In this document: positions 41,174 to 50,845 of the stretch, one piece after another
Layout of the letters: each line of letters opens with the position of its first letter
Position numbering within the stretch: the stretch's first letter is position 1
Assembly: GCF_019029495.1 (NCBI RefSeq)
Contig: NZ_JAERQM010000001.1
Location: 1 to 64,000 of the forward strand
Reading direction: 5' to 3'
DNA: 64,000 nucleotides
Source: Falsiroseomonas oleicola
GTDB taxonomy: Bacteria; Pseudomonadota; Alphaproteobacteria; Acetobacterales; Acetobacteraceae
The notes under the pieces: model-generated
The model's database searches: none
Told to the model about the DNA's origin: nothing
The model's input: only the letters and a program-made list of their open reading frames with translations
Program-made: the position numbers and the translations under genes

Positions 41174-42077
41174 CGCCGCCGTGGTACCGAAGGAAGCGAA
41201 GTCCACCAACACCTCCTCCGCGCAGCTGGAGACGATGGCCTGGGACAGCAAGTCCCGCCGCTTCGTCATGCTCTATCTGCCGCTGTGCTGCTTCCTCATC
41301 ATCCTGCTCTTTCCCTTCTACTGGATGACGGTGACGGCGTTCAAACCGAATGCCGAGCTGTATGACTTCGCGCAGCACAATCCGTTCTGGATCACCTCCC
41401 CCACGCTGGACCACATCCGGATGCTGCTGTTCGAAACGGCCTATCCGAAGTGGCTGTGGACGACGATGCTGGTTTCCGTCTGCGCCACCATCCTCTCATT
41501 GTTCGCCAGCGTGCTGGCCGCCTACGCCATCCAGCGGCTGCGCTTCAAGGGCAGCCAGTATGTGGGGCTGGCCATTTACCTGGCCTATCTGGTGCCGCCC
41601 TCGATCCTGTTCATCCCGCTGGCGACCATGGTGTTCCAGCTCGGGCTCTTCGACACGCCCTTCGCGCTGATCCTCACCTACCCGACCTTCCTCATCCCCT
41701 TCTGCACCTGGCTGCTGATCGGCTACTTCAAGTCCATCCCCTTCGAGCTGGAGGAATGCGCGCTGATCGATGGCGCCACGCGCCTTCAGATCCTGTGGCA
41801 GATCACCCTGCCGCTGGCCGTGCCCGGCCTGATCTCCGCCGGCATCTTCAGCTTCACCCTGTCCTGGAACGAATTCATCTACGCACTCGCCTTCATCCAG
41901 AGCAGCGAAAACAAAACCGTCCCCGTCGCCATCCTGACCGAACTCGTCACCGGCGACGTCTACCAATGGGGCGCGCTGATGGCCGGATCCCTGCTCGGCT
42001 CCCTGCCCGTCGCGATCTTCTACTCCTTCTTCGTCGACTACTACGTCAGCTCGCTGACCGGGGCCGTGAAGGAGTAG
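41166..42077 (+). CDS. sugar ABC transporter permease (MalG/UgpE type)
   Basis: A 303-residue permease and partner of the preceding one. About six transmembrane segments are present, with an EAA loop ELEECALIDGATRLQILWQITLPLAVPG. Its N-terminus has a polar extension of about 35 residues before the first helix. The stop codon lies at the edge of the structured inverted repeat that fills the gap to the convergent SDR gene. Confidence 0.92.
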   Translation: MTDAAVVPKEAKSTNTSSAQLETMAWDSKSRRFVMLYLPLCCFLIILLFPFYWMTVTAFKPNAELYDFAQHNPFWITSPTLDHIRMLLFETAYPKWLWTTMLVSVCATILSLFASVLAAYAIQRLRFKGSQYVGLAIYLAYLVPPSILFIPLATMVFQLGLFDTPFALILTYPTFLIPFCTWLLIGYFKSIPFELEECALIDGATRLQILWQITLPLAVPGLISAGIFSFTLSWNEFIYALAFIQSSENKTVPVAILTELVTGDVYQWGALMAGSLLGSLPVAIFYSFFVDYYVSSLTGAVKE

Positions 42078-42178
42078 GTCGGCTCCGCAGGGAGGGCTCT
42101 GCCCTCCCCGCACCCCTCCCGCGAAGGGGCAGTGGCCCCTTCGAACCCTCGTATGAGGGGTAGGCGAGATGAGGGGCA
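42076..42178. repeat. structured repeat, left copy
   Basis: About 103 bases beginning at the permease stop codon. It contains hairpin A (GGGAGGGC-TCT-GCCCTCCC, 42090-42108) and hairpin B (CGAAGGGGC-AGTG-GCCCCTTCG, 42122-42143), then a conserved block GGGGTAGGCGAGATGAGGGGCA. An inverted second copy follows after a 32-base spacer. Stem bases differ between the copies in a compensating way while both loops are unchanged. Confidence 0.8.
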
Positions 42179-42210
42179 CCAAGCGACCGTTTGTCCCTGA
42201 ACGACCGCCA

Positions 42211-42306
42211 TGCCCCTCCTCTCGCCTACCCCTTAAATGGGTTTCCAAAGGGACCACTGTCCCTTTGGCGGGGGTGCAGGGGGCAGAGCCCCCTGCGGCG
42301 CGACCT
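42211..42306. repeat. structured repeat, right copy (inverted)
   Basis: About 96 bases, the inverted counterpart of 42076-42178, ending inside the stop codon of the SDR gene. It has hairpin B (CCAAAGGGAC-CACT-GTCCCTTTGG, 42245-42268) and hairpin A (GCAGGGGGC-AGA-GCCCCCTGC, 42276-42296). Read on the minus strand the loops are AGTG and TCT, the same as in the left copy, although the stem sequences differ. The pair could act as a bidirectional terminator for the convergent genes. Confidence 0.8.
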
Positions 42307-43066
42307 ACAGCTTCTGGCTCAGGGCCGCGACGTAGCTGCGGTTGTGGGTGGGGGTGATCCAGACTTCGTTGATGGTGACGTGTTTGGGCAGACAGGCGAT
42401 GTAGCGGATGAGGTCGCCGACGTCGGCGGACTGCACCATTTTGGCGCGTTCTTCCAGGCTGACCGGGTTGGGGCGTTTGTCCAGGATGGGGGTGGCGACT
42501 TCGCCGGGCAGCAGGGCGCAGCTGCGGATTCCGTTGATGCATTCTTCCATGTTGATGGTGTGGCTCATCGCCACGACGGCGTGTTTCGCCGCGGTGTAGC
42601 CGGCGCCGGAAAGCATGGAGATGTTGCGTCCGGCCATGGAGGCGGTGTGGATCATCACGCCGTCCTTCTGGGGCCGCATCAGGGGAAGTGCGACGGTGAC
42701 GGCGTAGAAGGCGGAGTTGAGGTTGCCGCGCACCAGCTCGTCGACGCCTTCGGGGCTGAGGACGGCCCAGCGGCGCGGCTGGATGTTGAGGCCGGCGTTG
42801 TTCACCAGGATGTCGAGTCGGCCGAATTTTTCGCCCAGGAAGGCGCCGATGGCCTGCACGGCGGCGGAATCCATCATGTCCGCGGACTGGATATGGGCCT
42901 TGCCGCCTTGCGCGGCGATGCGCGCGGCGACGTCGGCGAGCGGGGCTTCGCGACGGCCGGTGAGGACGAGTTCGGCGCCTTCCTCGGCCAGTGCCAGGGC
43001 GGCGGCTTCGCCGATTCCGCTGCCGGCGCCGGTGACCCATGCGATCTTTCCTGCGAGACGCGCCAT
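42305..43066 (-). CDS. short-chain dehydrogenase/reductase
   Basis: A 253-residue classical SDR. The NAD(P)-binding motif VTGAGSGIG is at the N-terminus, NNAG at about 88-91, a catalytic Ser in HTASMAG and YTAAK as the Tyr-x3-Lys pair. The cofactor preference is unclear, though ELVLTGRR after strand 2 leans to NADP(H). It probably oxidises or reduces a hydroxyl or ketone in the same catabolic block as the ABC importer and the adjacent dehydrogenases. It is divergent from the D-2-hydroxyacid dehydrogenase, with 111 bases between. Confidence 0.9.
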   Translation of the reverse strand: MARLAGKIAWVTGAGSGIGEAAALALAEEGAELVLTGRREAPLADVAARIAAQGGKAHIQSADMMDSAAVQAIGAFLGEKFGRLDILVNNAGLNIQPRRWAVLSPEGVDELVRGNLNSAFYAVTVALPLMRPQKDGVMIHTASMAGRNISMLSGAGYTAAKHAVVAMSHTINMEECINGIRSCALLPGEVATPILDKRPNPVSLEERAKMVQSADVGDLIRYIACLPKHVTINEVWITPTHNRSYVAALSQKL

Positions 43067-43177
43067 GGTGTTTGCTCCTTTTTCTTGAACGGGCATGTAG
43101 CCTAGCAGCGCCCCCGACGCTTGTCGGCCCCCCGGACGCATGCGAGCTTTCGCGGAAGCAAAGGGGAAACGCAGATC

Positions 43178-44221
43178 ATGACGAAGCCGAGAATCCTGAC
43201 GCCCGCGGGCGCGTCCTTCACCACGGCCGGCGGTGGCTACGGGCTGGAGATGGAGGCGCTGGAGCGGCTGGGTGCCGAGATCGTCGAATGCCCGGCGACG
43301 GAGGAGGGTTTCATCGCCGCGGCGCCGGAGGCCGATGCGGTCTATGCCAAGGGCATGCGGATTTCTGACCGCATGATCGCCGCGCTGACCAAGGCGAAGG
43401 TCATCACCTGCGCCACGGTCGGCGTGGATTACGTGGATGTGCCGGCGGCGACGGCGAAGGGCATCGCGGTGACGAATTGCCCGGACACCTTCATCGAGGA
43501 GGTGGCCGATCATGCGATGATGCTGCTGCTGGCCACGCATCGCCGCTGCATGGAACAGGACCGCATGGTGCGGGAGGGGCGATGGGCAGAGGGTCGGCCG
43601 CAATTGTTGAACGTGCCGCGGCTGATGGGCCAGACGCTGGGCTTCGTCGCCTTCGGCCGCGTGGCGCGGCTGGTGGCGCTGCGGGCCAAGGCCTTTGGCC
43701 TGCGCATGATGGCCTATGACCCCTATGTCGATGAGCTGACGATGTCGGCGCTCGGCGTGGTGCCGGCCAGTCTCGACCAGGTGCTGGCGGAGTCGGACTT
43801 CGTCTCCATGCATGCGCCGGACACGGCGGAATCGCGCAAGATGCTGACGACGAAGCATTTCGCGCGCATGAAGAGCACCGCGATCTTCATCAACACCGGC
43901 CGTGGCCCGACGGTGGATGAGGCCGCGCTGATTGCGGCGCTGGAGAGCAAGGCGATTGCCGGCGCGGGGCTCGATGTGTTCGAGGTTGAGCCTGTGAAGC
44001 CCGACAATCCGCTGCTGCGGATGCCGCATGTCATCCTCTCGCCGCACAATGCCAGCGCCTCCGCCCGATTTGATGAGGCGCGGAAGCGCCGCGCGGGGCA
44101 GGAGATGGCCCTTGTTCTGTCAGGCCGCTGGCCCATGTCCTGCGTCAACCCGACGGTGCTGCCTGATTCCGGCCTCCGGCGCTGGCAGCCTTATGCGATG
44201 GAGCGTGGTCCGAACAGCTAG
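43178..44221 (+). CDS. D-2-hydroxyacid dehydrogenase (phosphoglycerate-dehydrogenase-like)
   Basis: A 347-residue NAD-dependent D-isomer 2-hydroxyacid dehydrogenase. The catalytic Arg is in NTGRGPTVDE, Glu in GLDVFEVEP and His in SPHNASAS. The nucleotide-binding segment reads GFVAFGRVARLVA, where the usual GxGxxG is changed to AFGRVA, a form seen in some members. The start at 43178 gives MTKPRILTP. The downstream aldehyde dehydrogenase begins 69 bases later, so the two form an operon. Confidence 0.88.
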   Translation: MTKPRILTPAGASFTTAGGGYGLEMEALERLGAEIVECPATEEGFIAAAPEADAVYAKGMRISDRMIAALTKAKVITCATVGVDYVDVPAATAKGIAVTNCPDTFIEEVADHAMMLLLATHRRCMEQDRMVREGRWAEGRPQLLNVPRLMGQTLGFVAFGRVARLVALRAKAFGLRMMAYDPYVDELTMSALGVVPASLDQVLAESDFVSMHAPDTAESRKMLTTKHFARMKSTAIFINTGRGPTVDEAALIAALESKAIAGAGLDVFEVEPVKPDNPLLRMPHVILSPHNASASARFDEARKRRAGQEMALVLSGRWPMSCVNPTVLPDSGLRRWQPYAMERGPNS

Positions 44222-44290
44222 CGGGGGCAGGTTCCCCCGCGGCCGCCTCTGTGCGATGGACCACCCCAAGGATTGCAGCAGGAGACACGC

Positions 44291-45724
44291 ATGTATCCCA
44301 ATACCCAATTGTTCATCGACGGCACCTGGCGTGACGCGCGCGGCGGCCGCAGCCTGCCGGTGCTGAATCCGGCGACGGAGGAGGTGATCGGCCAGGTCGC
44401 CCATGCCAGCAAGGACGACCTCGATGAGGCGCTGGAGGCCGCGGCCAAGGGCTTCGCCACCTGGAAGAAGGTCTCGGCCTTCGAGCGTTCCAAGCTGATG
44501 CGCAAGGCGGCGGATATTTTCCGTGGCCGTGCGGATGCCATCGCCAAGATGATGACGCTGGAGCAGGGCAAGCCCCTCGCCGAGGCGAAGATGGAGGTGA
44601 TGGCCGGCGCCGATGTCATCGACTGGTTCGCCGAGGAAGCCCGCCGCGCCTATGGCCGTGTGATTCCGGCCCGCGCCGAGGGTGTGTACCAGCTTGTGGT
44701 GAAGGAGCCCGTCGGCCCCGTCGCCGCCTTCACGCCCTGGAATTTCCCGATCAACCAGGTCGTCCGGAAACTGTCCGCCGCGCTGGCGACCGGCTGCTCC
44801 ATCATCGTCAAGGCGCCGGAGGAGACCCCGGCCTCGCCGGCCGAACTGATCCGCGCCTTCGCCGATGCCGGCCTGCCGGCGGGCGTGGCGAACCTCGTCT
44901 ATGGCGTGCCGGCCGAGATCAGCGAATACCTGATTCCGCATCCGGTGATCCGCAAGGTGACCTTCACCGGCTCCACCCCCATCGGCAAGCAGCTGGCGGC
45001 GCTCGCCGGCCAGCACATGAAGCGGGTGACGATGGAGCTTGGCGGCCATGCGCCGGCGATCGTCTTCGACGATGCGGATCTGGAGCTGGCGGCGAAGACC
45101 CTGGCCGGCGCGAAGTTCCGCAATGCGGGACAGGTCTGCGTCTCCCCCACCCGCTTCCTGGTGCAGCAGAAGTCCTATGCGGAATTCGTCGAGCGTTTCA
45201 CCGCCATCGCCAAGGGCATGAAGGTCGGCGCCGGCATGGATTCCGACACGCAGATGGGTCCCCTGGCGCATGAGCGCCGGGTGCCCTGGATCGAGGGTCT
45301 GGTCGCCGATGCCCGGCAGCGGGGCGGCGAGGTGCATACGGGTGGCGAGCGCATCGGCAACAAGGGCTATTTCTACCAGCCCACCGTCATCACCGGCCTC
45401 GGCAAGGATGCCCGGATGATGAACGAGGAGCCCTTCGGCCCCGTCGCCATGATCGCGCCCTTCACCGATCTGGAGGATGTGGTGGAGGAGGCGAATCGCC
45501 TGCCCTTCGGCCTGGCCTCCTACGCCTTCACGCGCAGCGCGAAGACGGCGAATGCCCTGGCCAATCGGGTCGAGTCGGGGATGATGACGATCAACCACCT
45601 CGGCTTGGCGCTGCCGGAAGTGCCCTTCGGTGGCATGAAGGACAGCGGCTACGGCTCCGAGGGTGGGTCGGAGGCGATCGAGGCCTATCTGAACACGAAG
45701 TTCATCAGCCAGGCAGGTCTGTAA
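44291..45724 (+). CDS. NAD(P)-dependent aldehyde dehydrogenase (succinate-semialdehyde type)
   Basis: A 477-residue aldehyde dehydrogenase. The general-base Glu is in [12 protein letters not shown], the catalytic Cys in [11 protein letters not shown], and [10 protein letters not shown] and GFATWK are typical of the GabD group. The start at 44291 has AGGAGA. It would oxidise a semialdehyde to an acid and, with the SDR and the 2-hydroxyacid dehydrogenase, could complete catabolism of the imported substrate. GabD itself is one possibility, but glycolaldehyde or 2,5-dioxovalerate dehydrogenases look similar. Confidence 0.9.
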   Translation: MYPNTQLFIDGTWRDARGGRSLPVLNPATEEVIGQVAHASKDDLDEALEAAAKGFATWKKVSAFERSKLMRKAADIFRGRADAIAKMMTLEQGKPLAEAKMEVMAGADVIDWFAEEARRAYGRVIPARAEGVYQLVVKEPVGPVAAFTPWNFPINQVVRKLSAALATGCSIIVKAPEETPASPAELIRAFADAGLPAGVANLVYGVPAEISEYLIPHPVIRKVTFTGSTPIGKQLAALAGQHMKRVTMELGGHAPAIVFDDADLELAAKTLAGAKFRNAGQVCVSPTRFLVQQKSYAEFVERFTAIAKGMKVGAGMDSDTQMGPLAHERRVPWIEGLVADARQRGGEVHTGGERIGNKGYFYQPTVITGLGKDARMMNEEPFGPVAMIAPFTDLEDVVEEANRLPFGLASYAFTRSAKTANALANRVESGMMTINHLGLALPEVPFGGMKDSGYGSEGGSEAIEAYLNTKFISQAGL

Positions 45725-45738
45725 GACCGGCCTGGAGC

Positions 45739-45763
45739 TCGGGGGGAGGCTTTCTCCCCCCGA
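45739..45763. terminator. terminator hairpin 1 between convergent genes
   Basis: A perfect 10-base stem (TCGGGGGGAG/CTCCCCCCGA) with a 5-base loop starts 14 bases after the aldehyde dehydrogenase stop. The HU gene converges from the other side. Confidence 0.75.
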
Positions 45764-45767
45764 CAGG

Positions 45768-45791
45768 CGGACCGGCCTTTGGGCCGGTCCG
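45768..45791. terminator. terminator hairpin 2 between convergent genes
   Basis: A perfect 10-base stem CGGACCGGCC/GGCCGGTCCG with a 4-base loop lies 26 bases past the HU stop. With the first hairpin it makes a double terminator serving both strands. Confidence 0.75.
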
Positions 45792-45817
45792 AGCGTACGG
45801 CGCCAGAGCGCCGCTAA

Positions 45818-46129
45818 TCAGGCCTTCGCGGCCTTGCGCTTGGCCTTCTTCATGGTGGCCAACGCCGATTCCTTCAGCGCCTTGCTGGCCTTGAAGCGCA
45901 CCGTCGCGCCGGCCTTCACGGCCACCTTCTCGCCGGTGCGGGGGTTCAGCGCGGTGCGCTTCGCCGTCTCGCGCACGCTGAAGGCGCCGAAATCGGGGAT
46001 GGTGAAGCGGCCGGACTGCACGATCTCGGTCTTGATCGCCTCGATGATCTCGCCGGCGAGCCGGCCGGCGGCGTTGGCCGGCATTTCGGTGGACTGGATG
46101 ATGACGTCGGTCAGAAACTTCTTCGACAT
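45818..46129 (-). CDS. HU-family DNA-binding protein
   Basis: A 103-residue histone-like protein that bends DNA as a dimer. The HU core is visible with FTIPDFGAFSVRETAKRTALNPRTGEKVAV, including the beta-arm and its conserved RNP region. A Lys/Ala-rich tail (KKAKRKAAKA) extends the C-terminus. It is a separate gene ending at the double terminator. treY begins upstream-to-downstream on the same strand beyond an 80-base gap. Confidence 0.93.
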   Translation of the reverse strand: MSKKFLTDVIIQSTEMPANAAGRLAGEIIEAIKTEIVQSGRFTIPDFGAFSVRETAKRTALNPRTGEKVAVKAGATVRFKASKALKESALATMKKAKRKAAKA

Positions 46130-46209
46130 GCCAAGGCTCCTTGCAGGGTCGGTCGCATAGCCGGAACTGGCGGCGCTGTCAGGGTGCGATCTGCGCGGCC
46201 TGCCGGAAT

Positions 46210-48882
46210 TCAGTCGCTGGCGGCGAACACCGCGACAGGCATTCCATCGAGCGCATCCGCCACTTTCAGGGCCGAATCGAGGCTGAGCGGCCGGCCCGTC
46301 AGGATGTTGCGCCAGGTGCCGTCCCCGGGCGAGGGCAAAATCGTCTCCTGCCAGTCCAGGTCAGCGGGGAAGCGACGCGCCACCAGGAACATGGCCTGCG
46401 CCCCGTGCCGCCGGGTGAAGGCGACCACGGCATCCTCCCCTGGGCCACGGGCCAGAACGGGCTGATAGTCGCCATGGGCATAGAGCCCGGGCCGCGCCTT
46501 GCGTTCGGCCAGCAAGGCGGCGGTCAAGGCCAGTTTCAGGCGGCCGCCAGCCTCCGCCGGCAGGGCGCCCTGGGCCAGGGCGGTGGTCACCTCCTCCAGC
46601 GCCGCGGCGCGCGCCTGGTGGTCGACAGGGCGGCGGTTGTCCGGGTCGACCAGGCTGAAATCCCACATCTCGGCACCCTGGTAGATATCCGGCACCCCCG
46701 GCACGGTCAGCTTCAGCGCCGTCTGCACCAGGCTTGCCTCCGCGCCCAGCCGGGCGATGCGGTGCTGGAAGGGCTCGAAGGCCTCCAGGAAACGGCGGCT
46801 GGCCAGGGCGTCCCGCACCAGGGTCATGGTCGCGCCCTCATAACCGGCATTGGGCGACGCCCAGTTGGAATGGCGCTTGGCCTCGCGCAGCGACTTCATC
46901 ATCGCCGCTTCAAGACGTGGTCCCAGCGCCGGATCGGTGGGATCCCAGATGCCGAGCAGAAGCTGGTATAACAGATAGGCGTCGTTGCGATCCGGCCCCG
47001 CCCCCTCCCCCTCGGGCCGCAGGATGGCGTGCCAGTCGCGCACCGCCGCCGTCCATTCCTCCGGCATGGTGGCCAATACGGCCAGCCGCGCCCGGGTGTC
47101 CTCGCCCCGCTTGGTGTCATGGGTGGAGGTGGCGAGCATCGCCTGCGGCCAATGCGCCGCGCGTTCCGCATTCGCCGCGTGGAAGATGTCCAGGCTGACG
47201 AAGGGGTGATCGGGATGCCCGCCCACCTCATTCGCCGCCACCAGCCGGTTGTAGCGATAGAAGGCGGTGTCCTCGAGGCCTTTGGCCATGATCGGGCCGC
47301 TGTATTGCTGCACCCGCATGGCGAAGCGCTGCACCGCATGGCGGCTGAAGCCGCTGCGCGGGGCGGCGACCAGGTCGGTGGTCAGAAGGCCGTGCAGGAA
47401 GTCGAAGACGCTCGGGTCGAGGTCCGGCTCCTGCCGTCTTGCCTCCGTCACCGCGGTGTCGATCGCCTGGCGGTCCTCGGTGCTGGGCGGCGCCTCGGCA
47501 TCGACATAGCTGCGATAGACCTCGAAGCCGGCGACGATGGCGGCCAGGCCGCGGCTGAGGATGTTGCGGGTGAAATCGGCGGTGCGGGGCGTCTGCCGGG
47601 CGATGCGCGCGGCCTCCCGCGCCAGCATCTGCAATTCGCCGGTCATCTCATTGCGCATGATGCGGTGCTTGCAGTCGCGGGTGATGGCGTCGAAATCGCC
47701 TTCCGCGCCGGTGAAGTCCGCATAGCCGCGCGTCAGCGCCGCCTCCCCGGCCGGGTCCAGCATCAGGCCCAGGACAAGGTTGGCGAATTCGTAGCCGGTG
47801 GTGCCCTGCACCGGCCAGTCGGCGCGCAGCGCCTCATGCCGGGCCAGGATCTTCTCCACCACCAGATAGAAGGGGCGCGGCGCGGCCTCCCGCAGCCGCA
47901 GCAGATAGGCCTTGGGGTCGAGCAGCCCGTCCACATGGTCGATCCGCAGACCGTCCAGAGTGCCATCGGCCAGCAGGTCGAAGATCAGGCGATGCGCATG
48001 GGCGAACAGCTCCGGCAGCTCCATCCGCAGGCCGGCGAGTTCGTTGATGTTGAAGAAGCGGCGGTAGTTGATGTCATCCGCCGCGACGCGGAAATGCGCG
48101 GCGCGCCAGTGCTGGTCGCGGATCAGCGCATCCAGCCGGCGCCAGCTTCCGGCCTCCCCACCCCGCCCGTTCAGCGCGGCCACGGCCTCCCGCACCGCCC
48201 AGGCCACCATTTCATCCTCGGCGACCAGGGCGGCGAGTTCCGCCTTCAGGTCGCTGGCGCGGGCGACGATGCGGGGGCGCCAATCCTCGAGCCCGGCGAA
48301 GGCATCGCCGAGGCGCTCCAGCGCCGGATGCGCATCGCCCAGGATGCGGCCGTAATGCAGCGGGCAGATCGGCAGCTTGTGGGTGCCATAGGCCCAGACG
48401 GCGAAGCCGCCGGCCTCCGCATCGAAGCGGAGTTCGAGCTGCCCGGATTCCAGCACCACGCCATACTGGTCGCCCAGGAAGGGCACCAGCAGCCGTCCGG
48501 CGCGCCAGTCGATGTCGAACCAGCCGGCGCAGTCGGATTCCGGCCCCCATTCCAGCACATGCAGCCACCACGGGTTGTCGGCACCGCCGACGCCCATGTG
48601 GTTGGGCACGAAATCGACGATCTGGCCGAGGCCATTCTCCATGAAGGCGGCGACCATGGCGCGGAAATCCGCCTCGCTGCCCAGTTCGGGGTTCAGCGCG
48701 GCGTGGTCGACGATGTCGTAGCCATGGGTGCTGCCCGGCCGCGCCTTCAGCCAGGGCGAGGCATAGACATGGCTGATGCCGAGCCGGGCGAGATAGGGCG
48801 CCAGCCGCGCCGCATCGGCGAAGCGGAAGCCGGCGTGGAATTGCAGGCGGTAGGTGGCGCGGGGAATCACGGTCTCGTTCAT
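46210..48882 (-). CDS. treY: malto-oligosyltrehalose synthase
   Basis: An 890-residue GH13 enzyme that converts the reducing end of maltodextrins into a trehalosyl unit. The N-terminal [20 protein letters not shown] and [19 protein letters not shown], the FVPNHMG block, the catalytic [12 protein letters not shown] and the FYLVVEKIL block are typical. The start at 48882 overlaps the treZ stop by 4 bases (ATGA). Length is normal for the family. Confidence 0.96.
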   Translation of the reverse strand: MNETVIPRATYRLQFHAGFRFADAARLAPYLARLGISHVYASPWLKARPGSTHGYDIVDHAALNPELGSEADFRAMVAAFMENGLGQIVDFVPNHMGVGGADNPWWLHVLEWGPESDCAGWFDIDWRAGRLLVPFLGDQYGVVLESGQLELRFDAEAGGFAVWAYGTHKLPICPLHYGRILGDAHPALERLGDAFAGLEDWRPRIVARASDLKAELAALVAEDEMVAWAVREAVAALNGRGGEAGSWRRLDALIRDQHWRAAHFRVAADDINYRRFFNINELAGLRMELPELFAHAHRLIFDLLADGTLDGLRIDHVDGLLDPKAYLLRLREAAPRPFYLVVEKILARHEALRADWPVQGTTGYEFANLVLGLMLDPAGEAALTRGYADFTGAEGDFDAITRDCKHRIMRNEMTGELQMLAREAARIARQTPRTADFTRNILSRGLAAIVAGFEVYRSYVDAEAPPSTEDRQAIDTAVTEARRQEPDLDPSVFDFLHGLLTTDLVAAPRSGFSRHAVQRFAMRVQQYSGPIMAKGLEDTAFYRYNRLVAANEVGGHPDHPFVSLDIFHAANAERAAHWPQAMLATSTHDTKRGEDTRARLAVLATMPEEWTAAVRDWHAILRPEGEGAGPDRNDAYLLYQLLLGIWDPTDPALGPRLEAAMMKSLREAKRHSNWASPNAGYEGATMTLVRDALASRRFLEAFEPFQHRIARLGAEASLVQTALKLTVPGVPDIYQGAEMWDFSLVDPDNRRPVDHQARAAALEEVTTALAQGALPAEAGGRLKLALTAALLAERKARPGLYAHGDYQPVLARGPGEDAVVAFTRRHGAQAMFLVARRFPADLDWQETILPSPGDGTWRNILTGRPLSLDSALKVADALDGMPVAVFAASD

Positions 48883-50696
48883 GCGCAGTCCTCGATCGAC
48901 CAGCAGAGCGACCAGGGGTCGCCCGCCTGCCCTTCCCGCCAGATCACGCGTCCGCCCTGTGGCGGCATATCGGCCAGTGACTGGGCCGAGAGATTGGCCT
49001 GCAGGGCCAGCGCGCCGCCGCCGGCGATATCCCAGCGCAGCGCGACCGCGCCGGGCGCCAGCACGCGCCAGGCGGCGCCGCGGGTGATGCGCGGCAGGCG
49101 GGGGATGATCTCGGCATGGCGCACCGCCAGGATGGCGCGGTGCCAGTCCAGCCAGGCCGCATGCGGCGGCTTGGCACGATCCTCCCAGCCCAGCTTCGCC
49201 GCGCGGAAGGTGGATTCGGCGAGTGGGTCCGGGATGCGGTCGCGGCTGGCGGGATCGGCGAATTCCGGAAAACGGGCAAATTCGGCCCGGCGGCCCTCGC
49301 GCACCGCATCGGCCAGGTCCGGGCCGAAGTCGCAGAAGAAGGGGAATGGCTGCGCCGCGCCCCATTCCTCGCCCATGAACAGCATCGGCACCTGCGGCAG
49401 CAGCAGCGCCACCGCCGCCACGGCGCGCAACGCCTCGGGCGGCGCGATGTGGCTCAGGCGGTCGCCGAAGGCGCGGTTGCCGATCTGGTCGTGGTTCTGC
49501 ACGAAGGCGACGAAGGCGGTGGGCGGCAGTTCGGCGCTGGGCTCCCCCCGCGGATGGCCGCGATAGGGCATCAGCTCGCCCTGGAAGGCGAAGCCCTCCG
49601 CCAGCGCGCGGGCCAGGCGTTCGGTATCGCCGTGGTAGTCGGCGTAATAGCCGCTGGATTCACCGCTGGCCGCGACATGCAGCACGTGATGCACGTCGTC
49701 ATTCCATTGCGCGGTGTAGTGGACGGGATGGCCTTCCGCATCGCGGACCAGGCGGCGGGCCTCGTTCTCCTCATTCTCCAGGATCAGATGCACCGGGCGC
49801 TCCGGCACCGCCGCGCGCAGCCGCGCCGCCAGCTCCTCCAGCAGATGGGTCGGGCTGTCATCCAGCATGGCGTGGACCGCATCCAGCCGCAGCCCGTCCA
49901 GGTGGAATTCGCGCACCCAGTACAGCGCATTGTGGATGAAGTAGTCCCGCACCGCGGCGGTCTGCGTGCCGTCGAAGTTCAGCGCGGCGCCCCAGGGCGT
50001 CTTGTGGCGGTCGGTGAAGGCCTCGGGCGCGATGGCGTGGAGGTAGGCGCCCTCCGGCCCGAAATGGTTGTAGACCACGTCGAGCAGCACCATCAGCCCG
50101 CGCGCATGGGCCTCCTGCACCAGCGTCTTGAAATCCTCCGGCCGGCCGTAGCTGGAATCCGGCGCGAAGGGGAGCACGCCGTCATAGCCCCAGTTCCGCG
50201 CGCCCGGGAAATCCGCCACCGGCATGATCTGGATCGCGGTCACGCCCAGGGAGGCCAGGTGGTCGAGGCGCCCGATCGCGGCCCGAAAAGTGCCTTCCTC
50301 GGTGAAGGCGCCGATATGGATCTCCATGATGACGGCCTCCACCCAGGGGCGGCCGCGCCAGCCGGCATCGGTCCAGGCATGGGCGGCGGGGTCGATCACC
50401 TCGCTCGGGCCGTGCACATCCCCCGGCTGGTGGCGCGACGCCGGGTCGGGCACCCGCAGCCCGTCCGGCAGCAGGAAGCGGTAGCGGCTGCCGGGGCCGG
50501 CGGCATCGGTGGTCAGGGCGTGCCAGCCGCCCTCCTCGGGCCGCATCGGAAGGGGTGCCTGCCCCTCCAGTTCCAGCCCGATGGCGGCATGGCCGGGGGC
50601 CCAGAGGCGAAAGCGCACACCCTCCGGCACCGGGGCGGCACCGAAGGGCATGTCGTGGACATGGGGGGAAGGCGACGTCATGGCGGATGGAAGCAT
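48879..50696 (-). CDS. treZ: malto-oligosyltrehalose trehalohydrolase
   Basis: A 605-residue GH13 enzyme that releases trehalose from malto-oligosyltrehalose. An N-terminal carbohydrate-binding fold (VRFRLWAPGH) is followed by GYDGVLPFAPDSSYG, LDVVYNHFGPEG, DGLRLDAVHAMLD with the nucleophile Asp, HLILENEENEA and AFVQNHDQIGNRAFGDR. A Met at 50681 is an alternative start. It is the first gene of the treZ-treY unit and divergent from glgX. Confidence 0.96.
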   Translation of the reverse strand: MLPSAMTSPSPHVHDMPFGAAPVPEGVRFRLWAPGHAAIGLELEGQAPLPMRPEEGGWHALTTDAAGPGSRYRFLLPDGLRVPDPASRHQPGDVHGPSEVIDPAAHAWTDAGWRGRPWVEAVIMEIHIGAFTEEGTFRAAIGRLDHLASLGVTAIQIMPVADFPGARNWGYDGVLPFAPDSSYGRPEDFKTLVQEAHARGLMVLLDVVYNHFGPEGAYLHAIAPEAFTDRHKTPWGAALNFDGTQTAAVRDYFIHNALYWVREFHLDGLRLDAVHAMLDDSPTHLLEELAARLRAAVPERPVHLILENEENEARRLVRDAEGHPVHYTAQWNDDVHHVLHVAASGESSGYYADYHGDTERLARALAEGFAFQGELMPYRGHPRGEPSAELPPTAFVAFVQNHDQIGNRAFGDRLSHIAPPEALRAVAAVALLLPQVPMLFMGEEWGAAQPFPFFCDFGPDLADAVREGRRAEFARFPEFADPASRDRIPDPLAESTFRAAKLGWEDRAKPPHAAWLDWHRAILAVRHAEIIPRLPRITRGAAWRVLAPGAVALRWDIAGGGALALQANLSAQSLADMPPQGGRVIWREGQAGDPWSLCWSIEDCA

Positions 50697-50845
50697 GCGC
50701 GGGAAACCGGTCGCGCCGCGCTTCGTTCCATCGGCGTGCGAAAATTTTCACCCGCCCTGCGGAACGCGGGGCGGCGAGGGCTGTTGTTGCGCTGCGGGAT
50801 CCGGTGCGAGTCGGGTCCGGTTCAGCCATGCAACGGGGGATATGG

